Source: DASUPK01 sp036276255
Lineage (GTDB): Bacteria; Actinomycetota; Thermoleophilia; Solirubrobacterales; 70-9
Length of the DNA: 7,724 nucleotides
Direction of reading: 5' to 3'
Assembly: GCA_036276255.1 (NCBI GenBank)
Contig: DASUPK010000194.1
Location: forward strand, 1 to 7,724
A program made the position numbers and the translations under genes. Shown here in pieces: positions 1 to 6,480 of this stretch. Under the pieces are notes generated by a model. It ran no database searches, had not been told where the DNA came from, and saw nothing but the letters and a program-made list of their open reading frames with translations. How positions within the stretch are numbered: position 1 is the stretch's first letter; each line of letters opens with the position of its first letter.

Positions 1-1012
1 TGGAGGCGTGGTTGATCGCCTGGGCGACACCGGCCCGCATCCCGGTCGCGCTGCCGGTCGCGCAATCGAGCCGGGTGTGGTTGACCATCTCGATGATGGT
101 CCGGACGCCCGCGCCCTCTTCGCCGACGAGCCGCGTCCAGGCGCCATCGAACTCGATCTCAGATGAGGCGTTAGAGCGGTTGCCGAGCTTGTCCTTGAGC
201 CGCTGCAGGCGGAAGCGGTTGAGCTCGCCGTCCGGCAGCCGTCGCGGCATCAAAAAGCAGGAGACGCCCCTCTCCGCCTGGGCGAGCACGAGGAACGCGT
301 CGCATTGCGGAGCGGAGAAGAACCACTTGTGGCCGGTGATCTCGTACTCGGCGCCGGCCCCGCCGCCGTTGATCGGCTTGCCGACGGTCGTGTTGGCTCG
401 CACGTCGGAGCCGCCCTGCTTCTCGGTCATCCCCATGCCGAACAGGGATCCCTCCTTCTCTGAGGCGGCGATCTGGCGCGGGTCGTAGACGTCGGAGAGG
501 ATCCGCGGCTCCCACTCCTCCGCCAGCTCCGGCTGCTTGCGCAGCGCCGGAACGACCGAGGAGGTCATCGAGATCGGACAGCCGACGCCGGCCTCGGCCT
601 GAGAGAAGCACATGAACGCCGCCGAGCGAGCCACGTGGGCGCCGGGCTGCGGATCGCGCCAGGGCAGAGAGTGGAGCTCGTGCGAGATGCCCAGGCGCAT
701 CAGCTCGTGCCAGGAGGGATGGAACTCGGGGATGTCGACCCGGTTGCCGTAGCGGTCGTGGGTGCGGAGCTTCGGCGGGTTCTCGTTGGCGAGCCGGCCG
801 AGCTCGACCACGTCGCCTCGGCCGGCGATCTCGCCGACCTCGGAGATCTTGTCGGTCGCCCAGTCGGCGCCCTCGCGCTTCACCGCCTCCTTCATGACGG
901 TGTCGGACTCGAAGACGTTGTAGTCGACCAGCGGCGGAGGCTGGTTCTCGACGGTGTGGGTGCGGACTCCGTTGGTGATGTTCCGTGATGAAGAAGCTTC
1001 GACTGTGGACAT
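1..1012 (-). CDS. aidB: AidB-like acyl-CoA dehydrogenase family protein (3' end beyond window)
   Basis: The first 337 residues are visible; the reading frame is still open at base 1. The protein belongs to the acyl-CoA dehydrogenase fold and is most like AidB of the E. coli adaptive response to alkylation, a flavoprotein that binds DNA. Recognisable AidB blocks, from memory of the E. coli protein: THTVENQPPPL near residues 18-28, ELGRLANENPP at 70-80, FHPSWHELM at 97-105, GMGMTEKQGGSDV at 192-204 (the FAD/substrate loop), GHKWFFSAPQ at 227-236, and RLKDKLGNRSNAS at 271-283. E. coli AidB is about 540 residues, so the C-terminal third, including the DNA-binding part, is outside the window. The ATG at 1010-1012 directly follows the TAG of the upstream tetR gene and is preceded by AGGAGA eight bases away, so the start is well supported and translation is probably coupled. 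Actual substrate and DNA-repair role are not shown by sequence; a lipid-metabolic acyl-CoA dehydrogenase role is the main alternative. Confidence 0.93.
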   Translation of the reverse strand, partial: MSTVEASSSRNITNGVRTHTVENQPPPLVDYNVFESDTVMKEAVKREGADWATDKISEVGEIAGRGDVVELGRLANENPPKLRTHDRYGNRVDIPEFHPSWHELMRLGISHELHSLPWRDPQPGAHVARSAAFMCFSQAEAGVGCPISMTSSVVPALRKQPELAEEWEPRILSDVYDPRQIAASEKEGSLFGMGMTEKQGGSDVRANTTVGKPINGGGAGAEYEITGHKWFFSAPQCDAFLVLAQAERGVSCFLMPRRLPDGELNRFRLQRLKDKLGNRSNASSEIEFDGAWTRLVGEEGAGVRTIIEMVNHTRLDCATGSATGMRAGVAQAINHAS

Positions 1013-1627
1013 CTAGTGCATCTCCTCTCCGATTGCGCGAGTGCAGAAGTTGACAAGGGAGGCGATCACCGCGTCGGGGTCGCCTCCGTTCGTTGTGGGG
1101 GACAGGGGACCGATCATTGTCTCTCCGATTGCTCCGATCAGTGCGGCGGCGGTCGCGTCGACGTCCTGCTCGGGCAGATCGCCGCCGGCGATTCCCTCGG
1201 AGATGACCTCGGCCATCAGGTCCCGGTAGCTGTGGCGAAACTGCAGGCGCTCGGCCTCAACGGCTGGATCCACCGGCTCCGCAAGCAGAGCCCAGGCAAG
1301 ACGCTTCCCGCGGAGCGCCCGGCGGGCGAAGACCTCGATGCCGGCGGCGATCCGCTCGGCGGCGGGACCGCTGGTCTCGTGGATGGCCTCGCTCATCGCG
1401 TCCACCTCGTGCTGTGAGGCCTCCCGGAATACGCAGGCGTTCAGGTCGGACTTCGAGGGGAAGTGGCGGTAGACGGTGCCGACCGCGACTCCCGCTCGAT
1501 CCGCAACGGCGGCGACCTGAGCAGCGACGTATCCGCCCTCCGCGATCAGCTCGCGGGCCGAGGTGACGATTCGCTCCCGGGTCTCGGCCCGGCGGGCCTC
1601 GGTGCGCTCAGTGGATCGATAGGCCAT
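1013..1627 (-). CDS. TetR/AcrR-family transcriptional regulator
   Basis: A 204-residue protein with the usual TetR layout. It has an N-terminal helix-turn-helix domain at about residues 15-62, including AGVAVGTVYRHFPSKSDL at 45-62, which is the typical recognition helix and following YxHFxSKxxL signature. A helical ligand-binding/dimerisation domain follows to the end. The reading frame can be extended 12 codons upstream to a TTG at 1663, but that TTG is part of a TTGACA -35 element, so I place the start at the ATG at 1625-1627. There is no Shine-Dalgarno sequence before this ATG, and a -10-like hexamer ends seven bases upstream, so a leaderless transcript is likely. It is the first gene of an operon with aidB (zero-base gap). 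By family habit it probably represses its own operon and perhaps the divergent cNMP-binding gene through palindromes at 1636-1663. The ligand is unknown; an acyl-CoA or other lipid is only a guess from the aidB neighbour. Confidence 0.93.
   Translation of the reverse strand: MAYRSTERTEARRAETRERIVTSARELIAEGGYVAAQVAAVADRAGVAVGTVYRHFPSKSDLNACVFREASQHEVDAMSEAIHETSGPAAERIAAGIEVFARRALRGKRLAWALLAEPVDPAVEAERLQFRHSYRDLMAEVISEGIAGGDLPEQDVDATAAALIGAIGETMIGPLSPTTNGGDPDAVIASLVNFCTRAIGEEMH
1021..1026 (-). promoter_or_regulatory. Ribosome binding site of aidB inside the tetR 3' end
   Basis: On the minus strand AGGAGA lies eight bases before the aidB ATG at 1012. It sits within the last codons of tetR, whose TAG stop occupies 1013-1015. 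Ribosomes ending tetR are therefore placed on the aidB start, which fits a two-gene operon with coupled translation. Confidence 0.75.
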
Positions 1628-1634
1628 CGAAAGA

Positions 1635-1663
1635 AGTGAATCAGTGTTCACATCTTGTGTCAA
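1635..1663 (-). promoter_or_regulatory. Promoter of the tetR-aidB operon, probably leaderless
   Basis: Reading the minus strand, a perfect -35 hexamer TTGACA (1663-1658) is followed after 17 bases by TTCACT (1640-1635), a weak -10 matching three of six consensus positions. Seven bases further is the ATG at 1627, exactly where transcription would begin. The absence of a Shine-Dalgarno sequence supports a leaderless mRNA. The -10 match is poor, so the exact position is uncertain. Confidence 0.6.
1636..1663. promoter_or_regulatory. Candidate operator: two overlapping palindromes between divergent genes
   Basis: On the plus strand, 1636-1651 reads GTGAA-TCAGTG-TTCAC, a perfect 5-base inverted repeat with a 6-base spacer. 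It overlaps a second, imperfect palindrome at 1647-1663, TTCACA-TCTTG-TGTCAA, in which five of the six outer pairs match. The first covers the -10 of tetR and the second covers its -35, and both lie upstream of the -10 of the cNMP-binding gene. Size and placement fit a TetR-family operator controlling both directions. Binding by the local TetR is inferred, not shown. Confidence 0.5.
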
Positions 1664-1664
1664 C

Positions 1665-1670
1665 TAGGAT
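1665..1670 (+). promoter_or_regulatory. -10 element of the cNMP-binding gene, leaderless
   Basis: TAGGAT matches four of six -10 consensus positions, including the key first T, second A and last T. It is followed by six bases and then the GTG start at 1677, so transcription would begin at the start codon itself. No Shine-Dalgarno sequence is present. No good -35 is visible 16-18 bases upstream, so an activator may be needed or the -10 may act alone. Confidence 0.5.
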
Positions 1671-1676
1671 CGCGGC

Positions 1677-2084
1677 GTGGCGGACGTGGTGGACACGCTG
1701 GCCGGCGTTCCCCTCTTCCAGGGGGTGAAGCCGAAGGAGCTCCGGAAGCTCGCCAATCGCATGCAGGAGCGCAGCTTCGGCGAGGGCGACACGATCACGG
1801 CCGAGGGCAAGAGTGGGGTGGGCTTCTTCCTCATCGAGGACGGCAACGCGACCGTCAGCGTCGACGGCAAGATCGTCCGGACCCTCGGGCCGGGCGAGTA
1901 CTTCGGCGAGATCGCCCTGATCGACAGCGGTCCCCGCTCGGCGACGATCGTCGCCACCACCGATCTGCGCTGTCAGGGGCTGACGGCGTGGGAGTTCCGG
2001 CCGTTCATCGAGGATCACCCCGAGGTCGCCTGGCCGCTGCTCGAGACCCTGGCGTCGCGACTCCGCGACGCCGAGAAGCGCTAG
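1677..2084 (+). CDS. Stand-alone cyclic-nucleotide-binding domain protein
   Basis: A 135-residue protein that is essentially one cNMP-binding domain. The N-terminal LAGVPLFQGVKPKELRKLA (8-26) is the usual entry helix region of Crp/PKA-type domains. A beta-barrel follows, with the glycine turns at GEGD (35-38) and EDGNATV (54-60). The phosphate-binding cassette is FGEIALIDSGPRSATIVA (76-93), with the ribose-binding Glu78 and phosphate-binding Arg87 both present and nine residues apart, as in PKA regulatory subunits. A short C-terminal helix ends the chain at 135. There is no Crp-type helix-turn-helix and no fused effector, so it probably works by binding a partner protein or by buffering the nucleotide. 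The residue after Arg87 is Ser, so cAMP versus cGMP preference cannot be read with confidence. The GTG start is chosen because it lies six bases after a -10 element. It is divergent from tetR and convergent with an adenylate cyclase gene one base away. Confidence 0.92.
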   Translation: MADVVDTLAGVPLFQGVKPKELRKLANRMQERSFGEGDTITAEGKSGVGFFLIEDGNATVSVDGKIVRTLGPGEYFGEIALIDSGPRSATIVATTDLRCQGLTAWEFRPFIEDHPEVAWPLLETLASRLRDAEKR

Positions 2085-2085
2085 C

Positions 2086-5000
2086 TCACCCTGCCGGCGG
2101 CGTTGCCCCCAGCCGGCCGAAGATCTCGATGGCCTCGTCCCGTGTCTCGCCTCCGAGCAGCCAGCCGGTGCGGGCCACCTGGTACGGGCAGTCGAGCTCC
2201 TTGAACAGCTCGAGCGACTCCTGCAGGCATTGCTCGTCCTCCGCGTGGATCCCCTTCGCGCGCAGCAGGATGCCCATGGCGTAGCGGTGCTCGCCGATGT
2301 ACTCCTCGGCGACCAGGATCGCGTCGTCGGTGTCCCGACGCCCCAGCCGCGCATACGACTCCGCGCGGCTCGCCAAAAATGGAGAGCGGAACCAGGTCGT
2401 CGCGATGTCCGACTCGAAGCGCTCGGCGGCGCGATCGGCAAGCCCCTGGTGGAGCTCGATGTCGGCGCGCATCACGATGACCCCCGCCTTGTTGCCGAGG
2501 GCGCCCTCGGAGAGCTCGTCGGCGATCTCGAACCACTCGAGCCAGCCGCTCTCGCCGCGGAGGCCCTGGATCGCCCCCGCGCAGGCGATCGAGGTGGCGA
2601 ACGCCCCCAGCGGCGGCCGCTCCGCCGCCATCCAGGCCTCCCGGACGTGCCTCGCCATCTCGAGCGCCTCGTCCCAGCGGCCCAGGAAGAAGGCTGGGAG
2701 AAGGCCGCGCTGCCAGGCCGAGTAGATGATCCCGCGCGAGAGGTCGAGGTCACGGGCCTCACCGGCATAGGACTCCGCCTCGTGGAAGTTGCCGGTCTGG
2801 AGCAGCGACTCGATCATCATGTGGAGCGCGTCGCTGCGCTCCACGTCGAGGGTGGCGGTCCGGGGGGCATCGCTGAGCAGCTCGAGGCGCTCGCGGGTGT
2901 GCTCCACGGCCGCGCGATGGCGTCCCTGCTGCCAGTCGCTGGCGGTCACGGCGTCGAGCGCGGATTGCAGGACGGCCGGGTCGTCGGTCTGGCGGGCGAG
3001 CTCCAACCCGCCCAGCGCGGGCGTCTCCATCTCGAGCGTCTGGTCGTTCTTCCAGGCGAGCCAGGCCTCGTCGAGGAGCAGACGGGCCTTCGTGACCGTG
3101 TCGTCGTCAGCGACCAGTTTCCGTCCCCGCTCGAGCAGCGGCCGCAGCTGGTCGGCATCGGGGTTCCCGCTGATCCCGCTCATCCGCGTGCCCACCTCGA
3201 CGGCTCGGGCGAAGGCCGCGGCTGCGCGGGCATCGCCGATCTCCTCGGCCGACTCTCCCGCCTCCCGGAAGAGCCTCATGGCGTGGTCGCCCCGCCAGCG
3301 GCGCAGGGCGACGTCGGCCGCGGCCCAGAGCGCGTCGACCCGCTCGCGGCCTACAGATAGCTCCGCGGACTCCTCGTAGAGCTCCTGGCCGCGCGCCACG
3401 GCGCCGCGTCGGACGGCGCTCGCGGCCGCATCGGCCACCGCCTCGCAGGCGGCCATCCTGCGCTCGTCGGTCGGCTGCAGCTCGAGGGCGTGGGTGAGGT
3501 GGTAGGCGACCAGCTCGGCGCGCTCAGCGAACGGGTCGCACTCCATCAGGGCCTCCGCGGCCCGATCGTGGAGGCTGGCCCGCTCGGCGCGCGGCAGCGA
3601 GTTGTAGGCGACGTCGCGGATCAGCTGGTGGCGGAACGCGTAGCTTCCGGCATCGGTCGTGGTGCGCTCCGACACCAGCGCCTTGCGCCGCAGCGACCAG
3701 AGCAGGTCAGCGGGATCCGCTCCGAGGAGATCGCCGAGGGGTCCCTGCGCGAAGGTGTGGCCGAGCACCGAGGCGACCAGCAGCGCCCTCTTCTCCTCGG
3801 CCGGCAGCAAATCCATCCGCGCCGCGATCGCGGCCTGGACCGTGTCGGGGAGCCGCTCCGGCACGGCCTCGATGCGCTCCTCCCTGATCGCCCTCGAGAC
3901 CTCCTCGGTGAAGAACGGGTTGCCGCCCGCGGCGTCGGCGATTCGCCCGGCCATCGGACGGCGCCCCTCGGGCAGGAGCTGCTCCGCGAGGCGCGTCGCC
4001 GATTCGCCGTCGAGCGGCATCAGCTCGAGCTGGGTGTTGTTGCGGGCCGCGCGCCCGAAGTCGGGCCGCCGCTCGGTCAGCTCAGGGCGGCAGGTGCAGA
4101 GGATGATCACGGGGGCGTTCGAGAGCCCGAAGGCCGCCTCCTCCAGCAGGTTGAGCGTGCCCTCGTCGGCCCAATGGGCGTCGTCCACGCCGATCGCGAG
4201 CGGCCGGTCCGCCGCCAGCAGCGCCACGAATCGGCGCCACGCTCGCTTCAGCTCGTCCTCGGCGTCCGAGCCCTCGTCCGCTCCCCGCATGGCCACCACG
4301 AGCGCCGCCGCGAGCTCCGGCGCATCATCGGCACCGACCTCCGTCAGCAGCGCCTGCAGCGCCGGCTCCACCTGGTCCGCCCGGGCCTCGGCCGACATCC
4401 CCGCGGCGTCGTGCAGCATCTCGCCGAGCGCCCAGAAGGCGATGCCGTGCCCGTAGGGCGGGCTGCGGCCGACAACGGTCCGCCATCCCTCGGCGCGAAG
4501 CTCCTCGAAGAGCTCCGCCGCGAGCCGGGTTTTGCCGATGCCGGCCTCGCCGAACACCGTGACCAGCTGGGGAACCTGCTCGCGGGCGCCCCGTCGAGCG
4601 ATCAGGCGGAGCATCTCGAGGTCGTCCTGCCGGCCGATCAGCGGGACGTCGGTGATCTCCTCCTCAGCGCAGATCGCGATCGCACGAAACGCCGTCAGCG
4701 GGTTCTCGATGCCCTTGGCGTCGACGTGGCCGTCGCGCTCGAGCTGCGCGCGGCGGCAGGCGCGCGCCGTGCGCTCGCCGACCAGCACCTCTCCGGGCGA
4801 CGCGGCCTGCTGCAGGCGCGCGGCTGCGTTCACCGCCTCGCCGGTGACCCGGAGGTCGCCGCTGTCCGGAACGGCCAGCACCTCACCGGTCTCGATGCCG
4901 ACACGCACCGCCAGGTCGCCGTCGATTGCCGAGACCCGGTCGATCACGGCCAGCGCCGCCGCGATCGCCCGGTCGGGATCGTCGCCGTGCGCCACCGGCG

Positions 5001-5205
5001 CTCCGAAGACCGCCATGACGGCGTCGCCGATGTACTTCTCGACGATGCCGCCGTGCTGCTCGAGCGCCGATCGCGCGGCGTCGAAGAAGGGTTCGAGTCG
5101 CCCCCGCAGATCCTCCGGGTCGAGCTCTGTCGCAAGCTGGGTCGAGCCGACCAGATCGGCGAAGAGCATCGTCGCGATCTTGCGCTCTCCTCCCAAGCTG
5201 CTCAT
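2086..5205 (-). CDS. Class III adenylate cyclase fused to AAA/STAND ATPase and helical repeats
   Basis: A 1039-residue, probably cytoplasmic signalling protein (no signal peptide or membrane segment seen). Residues 8-175 form a class III cyclase catalytic domain: metal-binding Asp17 in LFADLVGST and Asp61 in KYIGDAVMAVFG, purine-contacting Lys57 and probable partner Asp117, and transition-state Asn126 and Arg130 in GEAVNAAARL. All key positions look intact, so it should make cAMP. Residues about 188-470 form a P-loop ATPase of the AAA/STAND type: Walker A GEAGIGKT (219-226), Walker B LAIGVDDAHWAD (336-347) and TCRPEL (371-376). About residues 560-1039 are alanine-rich helical repeats of TPR type, a likely protein-binding sensor. 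I chose ATG 5205 because it is followed at once by the family's SLGGERKIATMLFADL and preceded by a -10 element; an upstream ATG at 5247 in the same frame is the alternative. Further upstream the open frame is only the antisense of icd. It ends one base from the cNMP-binding gene. The stimulus is unknown. Confidence 0.93.
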   Translation of the reverse strand: MSSLGGERKIATMLFADLVGSTQLATELDPEDLRGRLEPFFDAARSALEQHGGIVEKYIGDAVMAVFGAPVAHGDDPDRAIAAALAVIDRVSAIDGDLAVRVGIETGEVLAVPDSGDLRVTGEAVNAAARLQQAASPGEVLVGERTARACRRAQLERDGHVDAKGIENPLTAFRAIAICAEEEITDVPLIGRQDDLEMLRLIARRGAREQVPQLVTVFGEAGIGKTRLAAELFEELRAEGWRTVVGRSPPYGHGIAFWALGEMLHDAAGMSAEARADQVEPALQALLTEVGADDAPELAAALVVAMRGADEGSDAEDELKRAWRRFVALLAADRPLAIGVDDAHWADEGTLNLLEEAAFGLSNAPVIILCTCRPELTERRPDFGRAARNNTQLELMPLDGESATRLAEQLLPEGRRPMAGRIADAAGGNPFFTEEVSRAIREERIEAVPERLPDTVQAAIAARMDLLPAEEKRALLVASVLGHTFAQGPLGDLLGADPADLLWSLRRKALVSERTTTDAGSYAFRHQLIRDVAYNSLPRAERASLHDRAAEALMECDPFAERAELVAYHLTHALELQPTDERRMAACEAVADAAASAVRRGAVARGQELYEESAELSVGRERVDALWAAADVALRRWRGDHAMRLFREAGESAEEIGDARAAAAFARAVEVGTRMSGISGNPDADQLRPLLERGRKLVADDDTVTKARLLLDEAWLAWKNDQTLEMETPALGGLELARQTDDPAVLQSALDAVTASDWQQGRHRAAVEHTRERLELLSDAPRTATLDVERSDALHMMIESLLQTGNFHEAESYAGEARDLDLSRGIIYSAWQRGLLPAFFLGRWDEALEMARHVREAWMAAERPPLGAFATSIACAGAIQGLRGESGWLEWFEIADELSEGALGNKAGVIVMRADIELHQGLADRAAERFESDIATTWFRSPFLASRAESYARLGRRDTDDAILVAEEYIGEHRYAMGILLRAKGIHAEDEQCLQESLELFKELDCPYQVARTGWLLGGETRDEAIEIFGRLGATPPAG

Positions 5206-5212
5206 CCACCTG

Positions 5213-5218
5213 AAGATA
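5213..5218 (-). promoter_or_regulatory. -10 element of the cyclase gene, leaderless
   Basis: On the minus strand TATCTT (four of six -10 matches) is followed by seven bases and then the ATG at 5205, so transcription would start at the start codon. This supports the 5205 start over the in-frame ATG at 5247, which would lie upstream of transcription initiation. An AGGTGG lies only about one base from the ATG, too close to serve as a ribosome binding site. No convincing -35 is seen. Confidence 0.45.
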
Positions 5219-5246
5219 ACGGCGGCCGCAGCGATCCGGATTGGCA

Positions 5247-5252
5247 TACCAT
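5247..5252 (+). promoter_or_regulatory. Possible -10 element of icd
   Basis: TACCAT on the plus strand matches four of six -10 positions and ends 13 bases before the icd ATG at 5266, which would give a leader of about seven bases. There is no recognisable -35 and no Shine-Dalgarno sequence in front of icd. The 60-base region 5206-5265 must hold the promoters of both icd and the divergent cyclase gene, so this is the best candidate, but it is weak. Confidence 0.3.
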
Positions 5253-5265
5253 CGCCGACCCCGGT

Positions 5266-6480
5266 ATGCCGAAAATCAAGGTCAAGAACCCGATAGTCGA
5301 GCTCGACGGCGACGAGATGACCCGGATCATCTGGGACTTCATCAAGCAGCGGCTGATCCTGCCCTATCTCGACGTCGAGCTCATCTACTTCGACCTCGGG
5401 ATCGAGAAGCGCGACGAGACGGACGACCAGATCACCGTCGACGCCGCCAACGCGATCAAGGAGCACGGCGTCGGCGTGAAATGCGCCACGATCACCCCGG
5501 ACGAGGCCAGGGTGGAGGAGTTCGGCCTCAAGGAGATGTACCGATCGCCCAACGGGACGATCCGGAACATCCTCGGCGGCGTCATCTTCCGGGAGCCGAT
5601 CGTGATTTCGAACGTGCCGCGCCTGGTTCCCGGCTGGACCAAGCCGATCGTGATCGGCCGCCATGCCTTCGGCGACCAGTACCGGGCCACCGACCTGGTG
5701 GTGCCCGGCGAGGGCGAGCTGACGCTCACCTTCACGCCCAAGGACGGCAGCGAGCCGATCGAGCTCGACGTCTATGACTTCCCCGGCGGCGGGGTCGCGC
5801 TGGCGATGTACAACCTGGACGACTCGATCAGGGACTTCGCCCGGGCCTCGCTGCGCTACGGACTCGACCGCGGCTTCCCGGTCTACATGTCGACCAAGAA
5901 CACGATCCTGAAGCGCTACGACGGCCGCTTCAAGGACATCTTCCAGGAGGTCTACGACTCCGAGTTCAAGGAGGAGTTCGATCAGGCCGGTCTGTCATAC
6001 GAGCACCGCCTGATCGACGACATGGTCGCGGCGGCGCTCAAGTGGGAGGGCGGCTACGTCTGGGCCTGCAAGAACTACGACGGCGACGTCCAGTCCGACA
6101 CGGTGGCCCAGGGCTTCGGGTCCCTCGGCCTGATGACGAGCGTGCTGATGACCGCCGACGGCAAGACGGTCGAGGCCGAGGCCGCCCACGGCACCGTCAC
6201 CCGACACTTTCGCCAGCACCAGGAGGGCAAGCCGACCTCGACCAACCCGATCGCCTCGATCTTCGCCTGGACGCGCGGGCTCGCCGCCCGCGGCCGGATG
6301 GACGAGACGCCCGCCCTCACCGAGTTCGCGGAGACCCTCGAGCGCGTATGCGTCGAGACGGTGGAGAGCGGGAAGATGACGAAGGACCTCGCCCTGCTGA
6401 TCGGCCCGGACCAGCAGTTCCAGACCACGCAGGAGTTCCTGGCCTCCATCGACGAGAACCTCAAGGCGGCGTTGGGCTGA
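5266..6480 (+). CDS. icd: NADP-dependent isocitrate dehydrogenase, eukaryote-like homodimeric type
   Basis: A 404-residue cytoplasmic enzyme that oxidises and decarboxylates isocitrate to 2-oxoglutarate with NADP+ in the TCA cycle. It aligns along its whole length with human IDH1 and mycobacterial Icd1 as I remember them. Active-site residues visible: Thr77 in KCATITPDE, Ser94, Asn96 and Arg100 in SPNGTIRN, Arg109 in FREP, Arg132 and Tyr139 in GRHAFGDQYR, Lys211 in STKNTILK, and the metal-binding Asp251, Asp274 and Asp278 in LIDDMVA and YDGDVQSD. AHGTVTRH (307-314), with Arg313 and His314, marks NADP rather than NAD specificity. The length is normal for the family. The ATG start gives the expected MPKIKVKNPIVELDGDEMTR N-terminus. 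It is divergent from the cyclase gene (60 bases apart), and its last 20 bases overlap the convergent AbiEi-like gene. mdh follows in the same orientation about 1 kb downstream. Confidence 0.98.
   Translation: MPKIKVKNPIVELDGDEMTRIIWDFIKQRLILPYLDVELIYFDLGIEKRDETDDQITVDAANAIKEHGVGVKCATITPDEARVEEFGLKEMYRSPNGTIRNILGGVIFREPIVISNVPRLVPGWTKPIVIGRHAFGDQYRATDLVVPGEGELTLTFTPKDGSEPIELDVYDFPGGGVALAMYNLDDSIRDFARASLRYGLDRGFPVYMSTKNTILKRYDGRFKDIFQEVYDSEFKEEFDQAGLSYEHRLIDDMVAAALKWEGGYVWACKNYDGDVQSDTVAQGFGSLGLMTSVLMTADGKTVEAEAAHGTVTRHFRQHQEGKPTSTNPIASIFAWTRGLAARGRMDETPALTEFAETLERVCVETVESGKMTKDLALLIGPDQQFQTTQEFLASIDENLKAALG

Noticed and set aside
1016..1417. Plus-strand open frames opposite tetR and aidB (also 12-488 and 635-988)
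   Set aside because: They are antisense shadows of well-supported genes, with no ribosome binding sites or recognisable domains.
1636..1651. Crp/GlxR-type cAMP receptor site in the divergent promoter
   Set aside because: The GTGA and TCAC half-sites are eight bases apart rather than the six of the TGTGA-N6-TCACA consensus, so a TetR-type operator is the better reading.
1628..1663. TTG at 1663 as the start of the TetR protein
   Set aside because: That TTG is the first half of the TTGACA -35 box. The ATG at 1627 gives the normal TetR N-terminus and fits a leaderless transcript.
2081..2110. GC-rich repeats after the convergent stop codons as a terminator
   Set aside because: The GCCGGC pieces lie inside the cyclase coding region and no stable stem followed by T residues can be formed on either strand.
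3490..5265. Long plus-strand open frame running into icd, which could suggest a large N-terminal extension of isocitrate dehydrogenase
   Set aside because: It is the shadow of the cyclase gene caused by high GC. Arg/Gly/His-rich sequence without family similarity precedes the normal icd N-terminus at 5266.
5206..5664. Upstream extension of the cyclase reading frame by 153 codons across the start of icd
   Set aside because: The extra residues are the antisense of conserved icd codons, are Asp/Val/Arg rich with no domain, and lie upstream of the likely promoter. Homology to cyclases begins right after the ATG at 5205.
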